Assembly (NCBI GenBank): GCA_036786445.1
Contig: DAIQRD010000021.1
Location: forward strand, 1 to 26,961
DNA: 26,961 nucleotides
DNA from: JAAZMF01 sp036786445
GTDB lineage: Bacteria > Bacillota > Limnochordia > DTU087
Direction: 5' to 3'
Made by a program: the position numbers and the translations under genes. This document shows, piece after piece, positions 21,402 through 26,961 of the stretch (the first letter of the stretch is position 1; every line of letters starts with the position of its first letter). The notes below the pieces were generated by a model that ran no database searches, was not told where the DNA came from, and saw only the letters and a list, made by a program, of their open reading frames with translations.

Positions 21402-22922
21402 ATGGGAAGTAAGCAAGCTCTATATGTAATTGTGGCAGTGTTGTGTTTCAGTGTACTGCTGGGGAGCGGGGGCCTGCATATTGTTGCAGCGGCACCCCAG
21501 CCTGGTGGCCATTTAGTGGTGGCAGTTCCTATTGATCCTGATACCTTTGATCCCCATAGGGCTGTGGCCGCGGCGACTCAGGAGATTGATTTCAATATCT
21601 ACCAAGGGTTAGTCAGTTACGATGCTGAGGGACGGATTATCCCTGCTCTGGCAGAGAGCTGGGACATATCTGAGGATGGCACGGTCTATACCTTTACCTT
21701 GCGGGAAAATGTTGTGTTCCACAACGGGCGAGCCATGACTGCTGATGATGTGATTTTTAGTCTAAATCGAATTCGGGATGAGGCTACCGGGTATCCATTG
21801 GCTTGGCATAAGCAGATCAAGCACTTGGAAATTGCGGATGATGGGAGAATTCGCTTGGAGCTCAAGGCGTCTTACGCACCGTTCTTAAGCGAATTGGCGG
21901 ATGCGGCTATTATTCCCCCAGAGGCAGTGGCAACTCTGGCGACAAAACCGGTGGGTACTGGCCCTTTTCAGTTGGTGGAATGGGTGATGGGGCAACATGT
22001 AAAGCTAGTTCGGTTTGAAGACTATTGGGAGAAAGATCTGCCCTATCTAGATGCAGTGACTTTTCGTATTATGCCGGACCCATCCACAGCTATCTTGAAC
22101 CTCAAGGCCGGGGCAGTTCACGTTATTCCCCGGTTGTCTGCCGATGTGGCCTGGGAAGTCGAGCAGGATCAGAATCTGAAGCTACTTTCAGGCCCTATGA
22201 ATACACCACAGCTCATGGCCTATAATCTGGAACGGGAGCCGTTTGCCGATATCCGGGTGCGCCAAGCGATTAACTACGCTATTGACAAGGACCTCTTGAT
22301 TGAAGGAGCGGCCTGGGGCTATGGCAGCAAGATTGGAAGCAACATGAGTCCTGTGATGGATGCCTATTATGTTGATCTGGCTGATTACTACATGTACGAC
22401 CCCGCGCGGGCCAAGGCGCTCTTGGCAGATGCAGGATATCCCCATGGGTTTACTGTTACCTTGTCTCTACCTGCTGATTACGATCTGCATGTAAAGACCG
22501 GTGAGATGGTCGCGGCTATGCTGGAAGAAGTAGGTATTCGGGCAAATCTGGAGCTGGTGGAATGGGGCACATGGCTGGACCGGATCTACACGAAACGGGA
22601 ATATGACATGACCATTGTGGGGTTGGCCGGGAAGCTAGATCCCCACACAGTGTTGCATCGCTATGAATCTAGCTATCCCAGGAATTTCTTCAACTTCAGC
22701 AACCGGGAGTATGATACCCTTATTGGGGAGGGGCTCTATGTCACCGATTTGGCCCAGCGTCAAGCTATCTACCGTCGGTCTCAGGAGATCTTGGCTGAGG
22801 AAGCTGCCGCGCTGTTTATCATGGATCCCAACGATCTGGTGGCCATGGGGAAAAGTGTCCATGGTTGGCAGTACTATCCCAAATATGTAGATGATGTCGC
22901 CCACGTATATTTCGAGAAATAA
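21402..22922 (+). CDS. Peptide/nickel-type ABC transporter binding protein (SBP family 5)
   Basis: A 506-residue periplasmic binding protein of the DppA/OppA/NikA family. A signal peptide ('ALYVIVAVLCFSVLLGSGG', cleavage near VAAA-PQ) has a Cys inside the hydrophobic core but no lipobox, so the protein is probably soluble in a periplasm. Family blocks: 'DPDTFDPHRAVAAATQEIDF', 'NIYQGLVSYDAEGRIIPALA', 'ESWDISEDGTVYTFTLRENV' and 'GRAMTADDVIFSLNRI' near the N-terminus, then 'VGTGPFQLVEW', and 'FADIRVRQAINYAIDKDLLI'. GTG 21393 is an in-frame alternative start; ATG 21402 has GGAAG eight bases upstream. Followed by two permeases, one ligand cannot be told from sequence: short peptides, nickel complexes or sugars are possible. 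Confidence 0.92.
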   Translation: MGSKQALYVIVAVLCFSVLLGSGGLHIVAAAPQPGGHLVVAVPIDPDTFDPHRAVAAATQEIDFNIYQGLVSYDAEGRIIPALAESWDISEDGTVYTFTLRENVVFHNGRAMTADDVIFSLNRIRDEATGYPLAWHKQIKHLEIADDGRIRLELKASYAPFLSELADAAIIPPEAVATLATKPVGTGPFQLVEWVMGQHVKLVRFEDYWEKDLPYLDAVTFRIMPDPSTAILNLKAGAVHVIPRLSADVAWEVEQDQNLKLLSGPMNTPQLMAYNLEREPFADIRVRQAINYAIDKDLLIEGAAWGYGSKIGSNMSPVMDAYYVDLADYYMYDPARAKALLADAGYPHGFTVTLSLPADYDLHVKTGEMVAAMLEEVGIRANLELVEWGTWLDRIYTKREYDMTIVGLAGKLDPHTVLHRYESSYPRNFFNFSNREYDTLIGEGLYVTDLAQRQAIYRRSQEILAEEAAALFIMDPNDLVAMGKSVHGWQYYPKYVDDVAHVYFEK

Positions 22923-22942
22923 ATAAGAATTTGGTGGTTTCC

Positions 22943-23884
22943 TTGCAGTATCTGTGGCGGCGCACTGGTGCGCTTTTGCTTACCTTGATCATTGCTTGTA
23001 CCATAACCTTTGCGGTGTTTCACATCATACCAGGCGATCCAGCCCTACTAATGCTGGGCACAGAGGCAGATCCAGAGGTGTTAACCAGCCTGCGGCAAGA
23101 GCTAGGCCTGGATCTGCCTTTACATGTTCAGTACCTTGACTGGCTCAAGCATGTTTTGACAGGGGACCTAGGCGTATCCTTGCGGCTTGAGCGGCCTGTG
23201 GCAGATCTCATCAGGGAGCGCTTGTCGGTTACTCTGGGACTCGCTGTGCTGGCTATGGTGCTTACTTTGGTGATCTCTATCCCTGCCGGAGCCTATGCAG
23301 CAGCTCATCGGGGGCGGATAGTTGATTATCTCATAGTCTTTGCCTCACAGATAGGGATGGCGGTGCCCCATTTTTGGCTGGGTATTCTCTTGATCCTGGT
23401 GTTTTCCATGCGCTGGAGGCTGTTGCCGCCCGGTGGGTTTGTCCAGTGGAGTACCGATCCCTGGCAGGCATTTCTGTCGCTTTTGCTGCCGGCTTCTGCT
23501 TTGGCAGCCCATCGCATAGCGAGTCTCACTCGGATCACCAGGGCAGCCATGCTAGATGTCTTGAGCCAGGATTATATTCGGGCTGGTCGCAGCAGGGGAA
23601 TATCTCAGTCTGTGGTCATCTATAAACATGCTCTGAAAAACAGTCTGATTCCCATTGTCACAGTGGCAGGAATGCAATTTGCTGGTCTCTTGGCCGGTAG
23701 CATTGTCGCCGAAGAAGTATTTGCATTACCGGGGCTGGGGCGATTGCTTTTGCAGGCCATTGGGTATCGGGACTTGCCCTTAGTACAGGGCATTGCGTTA
23801 TTCATTGCTGCAGTAGTTGTTTTGATTAATTTCGCCACAGATATGTTGTACCTGGTCTTGGATCCTAGGGTTCGCTATGAGTAG
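22943..23884 (+). CDS. Dipeptide/nickel-type ABC permease, DppB family
   Basis: A 313-residue inner-membrane permease with about six membrane segments. The start is uncertain: TTG 22931, GTG 22934 and TTG 22943 are in frame. TTG 22943 is chosen because GGTGG lies five bases upstream and it gives 'QYLWRRTGALLLTLI', the usual DppB beginning. Conserved parts: 'FHIIPGDPALLMLG', 'LRQELGLDLPLHVQYLDWL', and the ATPase-contact loop 'IRAGRSRGISQSVVIYKHAL' followed by 'AGSIVAEEVFALPGLGRLL'. It comes 20 bases after the binding protein, in one operon with it. Confidence 0.92.
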   Translation: MQYLWRRTGALLLTLIIACTITFAVFHIIPGDPALLMLGTEADPEVLTSLRQELGLDLPLHVQYLDWLKHVLTGDLGVSLRLERPVADLIRERLSVTLGLAVLAMVLTLVISIPAGAYAAAHRGRIVDYLIVFASQIGMAVPHFWLGILLILVFSMRWRLLPPGGFVQWSTDPWQAFLSLLLPASALAAHRIASLTRITRAAMLDVLSQDYIRAGRSRGISQSVVIYKHALKNSLIPIVTVAGMQFAGLLAGSIVAEEVFALPGLGRLLLQAIGYRDLPLVQGIALFIAAVVVLINFATDMLYLVLDPRVRYE

Positions 23885-23985
23885 ACAAGAGCCTGACCAC
23901 ATGGTCGTGTTCATTAGTGAAGACAATCTGAACTATGCAGGTATACAGGAGTCAGCGGAAGATTGGCGGTTGGGAGGGTAGCGAC

Positions 23986-24879
23986 ATGGCCGTTGTATGG
24001 CGGGAAAAACAGTTGGCGGCAGAAGGCCGGGGCCGAGAACTAGCCTCCCTATTTGAGCTACCCTGTCGGCGGAGACGAGCAGTCAGTGTATGTCTAGGGG
24101 CCGCGTTGCTCTTGGTCATATTGGCTCTAGCCGCTGCTAGTTGGCTACCTATTTTACGGTATTCTCCCAATGCCATGGATATTCGGGCGCGGTTAGCTGC
24201 TCCTAGCAAAGCGCACTGGCTGGGGACTGATCATTTTGGCCGAGATGTCTTGGCCCGGGTGGCCTATGGCAGCCGTATAGCCCTGCAAGTGGGATTAGCC
24301 AGCACATTCATGGCTGCTGTGGTGGGTGTGGTATTGGGGGGCTGGGCAGGCTACCAGGGCGGATGGTGGGATGAAGCCATCATGAGGTTGGTGGATGGGT
24401 TGATGGCCTTTCCGGGGCTTCTATTTGCCATTATGCTAGTTACGGTCTTAGGATCGGGGATGATCAACACTATTTTAGCCATTGGTTTTGCCAATTTACC
24501 GCTGTTTGCCCGCATCACCAGGGGTGCTTTTCTTTCTAGCCGAACCGCTTTGTATGTAGAGGCGGCCCAAGCTGCAGGAGCCCGGCCAAGGCATATTGTA
24601 TGGCGACATATTTTGCCCAATAGTCTGGGTCCCGTTGTGGTTCAAGCCACTGTGACATGCGCTACCGCTATTTTGACAGAAGCGTCTTTGAGCTATTTGG
24701 GTCTTGGCATTCAGCCGCCATATCCCAGCTGGGGGCGGATGTTGAAAGAAGCCCAACCCTATATGGGTCGGGCGCTGTGGTTGGTTTTAGCTCCAGGGCT
24801 GGCAGTCTTCTTGACAGTCATCGCCCTCAATCTCTTGGGTGATGGATTAAGGGACTGGCTAGATCCCAATAGTCGTTAG
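23986..24879 (+). CDS. Dipeptide/nickel-type ABC permease, DppC family
   Basis: A 297-residue permease, partner of the preceding DppB-type protein. ATG 23986 has GGGAGGG seven bases upstream; an in-frame ATG at 23935 lacks such a site. Family marks: a cytoplasmic N-terminus, 'HWLGTDHFGRDVLARVAYGS' (near 73-92), the contact loop 'EAAQAAGARPRHIVWRHILP' and the end 'LLGDGLRDWLDP'. A 101-base gap separates it from dppB-type, with no promoter seen. No DppD/DppF ATPase follows: the next gene is convergent. The transporter must use an ATPase encoded elsewhere. Confidence 0.92.
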   Translation: MAVVWREKQLAAEGRGRELASLFELPCRRRRAVSVCLGAALLLVILALAAASWLPILRYSPNAMDIRARLAAPSKAHWLGTDHFGRDVLARVAYGSRIALQVGLASTFMAAVVGVVLGGWAGYQGGWWDEAIMRLVDGLMAFPGLLFAIMLVTVLGSGMINTILAIGFANLPLFARITRGAFLSSRTALYVEAAQAAGARPRHIVWRHILPNSLGPVVVQATVTCATAILTEASLSYLGLGIQPPYPSWGRMLKEAQPYMGRALWLVLAPGLAVFLTVIALNLLGDGLRDWLDPNSR

Positions 24880-24899
24880 GTTCCACCAATCCCCATAAA

Positions 24900-24918
24900 G
24901 TGTACACAATGTGTACAC
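24900..24918. repeat. Twin palindrome GTGTACAC
   Basis: Two copies of the eight-base palindrome GTGTACAC (24900-24907 and 24911-24918) are separated by AAT, in the gap between two convergent genes. The pair can also form one larger hairpin. No T-run is present. It looks like a dimer-of-dimers binding site, but its position, after both stops, is unusual for an operator. Confidence 0.55.
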
Positions 24919-24933
24919 CTTGATACCCCATCG

Positions 24934-24952
24934 AAAACCGGGTTATGCCCGG
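24934..24952 (-). terminator. Short intrinsic terminator after the alcohol dehydrogenase gene
   Basis: On the minus strand CCGGG (24952-24948) pairs with CCCGG (24942-24938) around a five-base loop and TTTT follows (24937-24934). It starts three bases after the stop codon. The stem is short and the T-run modest, so it may be weak. Confidence 0.5.
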
Positions 24953-24955
24953 AAG

Positions 24956-25984
24956 CTATGATTTGGCGGCTTTGATCATGAGTTTGATACAGCTGCCTTT
25001 TTGTTGCTCGATGAGGTCAAAAGCCTGATGGGCATCGGCGAAGTCCAGTCGGTGGGTGATCAGGGGCGACCCTTGAACCCGACCTTGCTCTAGTAACTCC
25101 AGGGCCTCGGTGAAATCGGTTTTGGTGTACATAAGAGTTCCCAAGAGGCGCAACTCCCGATCCTGTACCAAGCCCATATCCACCATGATTGGTTTGCTGA
25201 AAACACCTACAATGACGATGGTGGTGCCCTTGCGATTAGACAAAATAGCCTGATGTACTGTGGCTTCTATCCCAACACATTCAAAAGACAAGTCGATACC
25301 TTCGGGTCCGAATTTGTCTTCCAGCCACCGGGAGGGCTGTATGGCACCGGGGTCAATGACATGGTTGGCACCGAGTTCCTTGGCCAGGTTGCGTCGGAAG
25401 GCATCGGGCTCACTTAAGATGACCTCCTTGGCCCCATATGCCTTAGCTACTTGCATGACCAAAAGACCGATGGTGCCCCCGCCGTAGATGACTACCCGCT
25501 GTCCCACGATATCTCCTGCAATCCTCACCGCATGGACAGCTACTGCCAAGGGCTCCACTAGAGTTGCTGTCTCCCAAGACATCTCATCGGGTAAGGGGAA
25601 GAGCTTATCTGCCGGAGCTTTGACAAATTCAGCAAGGGCGCCATCACTTTGGCAGCCAATGACTTTGAGCCCCTGGCAGATGTTGAATCTGCCATTGCGG
25701 CAATTGTAGCACTTGCCACAGACCAAGGATGGCAAGGCAGTGACCCTTTTTCCTAGCCAGGCTTCATCGACACCATCCCCTACCCGGGTGACTACACCGG
25801 CAAATTCGTGCCCTGGCACAACGGGGCAGGAGATATAGGGGTGCTGCCCATAGTAGGCGTGGATATCAGAGCCGCAGATACCCACATTCTTGACGGCGAC
25901 AAGCACTTCACCCGGTCCTGGTTGGGGCACGGGGACTTCCTCTTGCACTATCTGTTGAGGTTGAATTAGATTGTAACGGAGCAC
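24956..25984 (-). CDS. Zinc-dependent alcohol dehydrogenase (sorbitol/threonine dehydrogenase type)
   Basis: A 342-residue medium-chain dehydrogenase. Catalytic zinc ligands C37, H59 and E60 ('GICGSDIHAY', 'PGHEFAGVV') and four structural zinc cysteines C89, C92, C95 and C103 are present. The Rossmann motif 'VVIYGGGTIGLLVMQ' is followed by an acidic residue in 'ILSEPDAFR', which favours NAD over NADP. The GTG start at 25984 has AAGGAGG eight bases upstream, overlapping the TAA stop of the HD-domain gene. Polyol, threonine or butanediol substrates are all possible; sequence does not decide. Confidence 0.9.
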   Translation of the reverse strand: MLRYNLIQPQQIVQEEVPVPQPGPGEVLVAVKNVGICGSDIHAYYGQHPYISCPVVPGHEFAGVVTRVGDGVDEAWLGKRVTALPSLVCGKCYNCRNGRFNICQGLKVIGCQSDGALAEFVKAPADKLFPLPDEMSWETATLVEPLAVAVHAVRIAGDIVGQRVVIYGGGTIGLLVMQVAKAYGAKEVILSEPDAFRRNLAKELGANHVIDPGAIQPSRWLEDKFGPEGIDLSFECVGIEATVHQAILSNRKGTTIVIVGVFSKPIMVDMGLVQDRELRLLGTLMYTKTDFTEALELLEQGRVQGSPLITHRLDFADAHQAFDLIEQQKGSCIKLMIKAAKS

Positions 25985-25997
25985 AGAATGACCCTCC

Positions 25998-26687
25998 TTA
26001 GTTTTGCCCCGCAGCCTGCCTATGGTCCGCCAGGCCCAACAGCTCCAGGTTATTGATCAAAAGGCGGAACTCGCAGTCCAAGTGGGCAGCCGCGGCTTTG
26101 CACATTTGCATACGCTTGAGGTAGATGGCAAAATAGTCCATGATTTCACAGCTGCTATGATCAAAATCGATGTGCAGTGTAATGGTACGGGCATCTTGAT
26201 TGATCTCCACCCGGGAGTTCAAGATAGCGAGATTTACCCGATCGTGGATATCACTGGAATTTTTGCGGTGGACCCGGGTGCGATGGGCATCACTTTTGTC
26301 GGCAATGATCAGGGCTGCAGTAATGGGGCTGACTGCTTGCCCGATCTCCTCTTCATGGTTGGCAATGGCCATGGTAATGTCACAGATCTCATCTAAGGGC
26401 ATCCCCAATTGGCGCAGCTCGGTGTAGACGATTCCTGCACCTGATACACCGTGGTGTTTGCGGTTAAACATGTTGCCAATATCGTGGAGATAGCCGGCGA
26501 TGGCTCCCAGTTCTACTGTGCGCTTGTCATATCCCAATTCCTCCAAAATGCGAGCGGTGGTGCGACACACAAAGGTCACATGCCGGAAACCATGCTCTGT
26601 ATAGCCTCGTTCTGTCAAGTAGTCATGGGCTTTCTTGATCATGAGTCGGAAATTAGGATTATTGCGGATATCTTCAATGGTGATCAT
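25998..26687 (-). CDS. HD-domain metal-dependent phosphohydrolase
   Basis: A 229-residue cytoplasmic protein with an HD domain: H36 ('HGFRHVTFV'), H68-D69 ('GYLHDIGNMF'), H78/H79, H111 ('IANHEEEIG') and D130 ('IIADKSDAHR'). The extra histidines fit a two-metal HD site as in nucleotide phosphodiesterases. ATG 26687 follows AAAGGGAG; the first codons overlap the DUF523 gene by 14 bases, and an in-frame start at 26750 would lie wholly inside it. The C-terminal 80 residues show no family I recognise. Substrate unknown. Confidence 0.85.
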   Translation of the reverse strand: MITIEDIRNNPNFRLMIKKAHDYLTERGYTEHGFRHVTFVCRTTARILEELGYDKRTVELGAIAGYLHDIGNMFNRKHHGVSGAGIVYTELRQLGMPLDEICDITMAIANHEEEIGQAVSPITAALIIADKSDAHRTRVHRKNSSDIHDRVNLAILNSRVEINQDARTITLHIDFDHSSCEIMDYFAIYLKRMQMCKAAAAHLDCEFRLLINNLELLGLADHRQAAGQN

Positions 26688-26961
26688 CGTCTTGACTCCC
26701 TTTTCTTCGTATAGACTCACCTTGAGCTGCTCTCCAGGTATTCTCGTCAAAGAGGGTGAATCCTGCTTCTCCCATTAGTGCTGCAGTGACCCCGGGCCCG
26801 GGCCGGAGCCTTCCTCGAAAAGTGCCATCATAGATGTTGTCGATACCACAAGAGGGACTGCGGGCTTTTAGAATAGCGCCAGCTACTTGCCACTCTTTGG
26901 CCAATTTCAGAGTCTCCCGGGCTCCCTTGGTAAAGGCAGCAGTGACATCTTCACCTGCATC
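26674..26961 (-). CDS. DUF523 family protein (partial, N-terminus beyond right edge)
   Basis: The last 95 residues of a gene entering from the right edge. 'GEDVTAAFTKGARETLKLAK', 'AILKARSPSCGIDNIYDGTF' and 'PGPGVTAALMGEAGF' are the typical DUF523 blocks, including the Ser-Pro-Ser-Cys-Gly motif. Function of the family is not established; related proteins have been linked to 2-thiouracil desulfidation and metal binding. The stop overlaps the start of the HD-domain gene, so the two are translationally coupled with the dehydrogenase gene downstream. Confidence 0.88.
   Translation of the reverse strand, partial: DAGEDVTAAFTKGARETLKLAKEWQVAGAILKARSPSCGIDNIYDGTFRGRLRPGPGVTAALMGEAGFTLFDENTWRAAQGESIRRKGSQDDDHH

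Noticed and set aside
23895..23906. Palindrome GACCA-CA-TGGTC between the two permease genes
   Set aside because: Short, lies inside an operon, and has no T-run or nearby promoter; likely chance.

Overview
The window reads as a chromosomal segment of a motile, anaerobic-type member of the Firmicutes that appears to have an outer membrane (a diderm Firmicute; Limnochordia-like or similar, lineage not provable from this sequence). Firmicute traits are the chemotaxis set with CheC, CheD and a CheC-fused FliY, the two-part heptaprenyl diphosphate synthase, strong AGGAGG-type ribosome binding sites and many TTG/GTG starts. Outer-membrane traits are a PorV-type beta-barrel ending in Phe, a divergent secreted protein with SprA-like features, and two ABC solute-binding proteins with cleavable signal peptides but no lipobox Cys.

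Layout. (1) 1-2399: two divergent envelope genes, the left one cut by the window edge, sharing a promoter region with an operator-like dyad. (2) 2520-10704, plus strand: compact chemotaxis/motor-switch operon cheW-fliM-fliY-cheA-cheY-cheC-cheD-cheB-cheR. (3) 10667-17131, minus strand: hepT, Gx-family membrane protein, NusG-domain-II protein, apbE, then (separate promoter region) a NitT/TauT-type solute-binding protein, ubiA and ubiD. (4) 17375-21302, plus strand: an NDH-2 with a C-terminal DoxX-like membrane domain, a strong terminator, an SsuC/TauC-type permease, and an isocitrate/isopropylmalate dehydrogenase family enzyme. (5) 21402-24879, plus: a peptide/nickel-type ABC importer (binding protein and two permeases, no ATPase). 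(6) 24956-26961, minus: zinc alcohol dehydrogenase, HD-domain protein and a DUF523 gene running off the right edge.

How they fit together. Regions 3 and 4 hold most parts of the flavin-based extracellular electron transfer (FLEET/EET) locus known from Listeria and Lactobacillus: membrane NDH-2, prenyltransferase and heptaprenyl synthase for a dedicated (demethyl)menaquinone, EetA/EetB-type proteins and the flavinylating enzyme ApbE. No PplA-like flavoprotein gene is present in the window. Instead, the NDH-2 itself carries a match to the ApbE target motif (D506-G-T-T-G-A-S512) in a predicted extracytoplasmic loop, next to three tandem 12-residue Ala/Thr/Ser repeats. A periplasmic binding protein sits in the ubiD-ubiA operon, and a matching permease lies downstream of ndh. 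This is the most notable content: a candidate EET-like, flavinylated quinone-reduction system in an organism that also seems to have an outer membrane.

No gene-free stretch exceeds 300 bases; the longest gaps are 17132-17374, 1314-1487 and 13671-13821, all promoter-bearing. No tRNA, rRNA, CRISPR, insertion sequence or integrase was seen.
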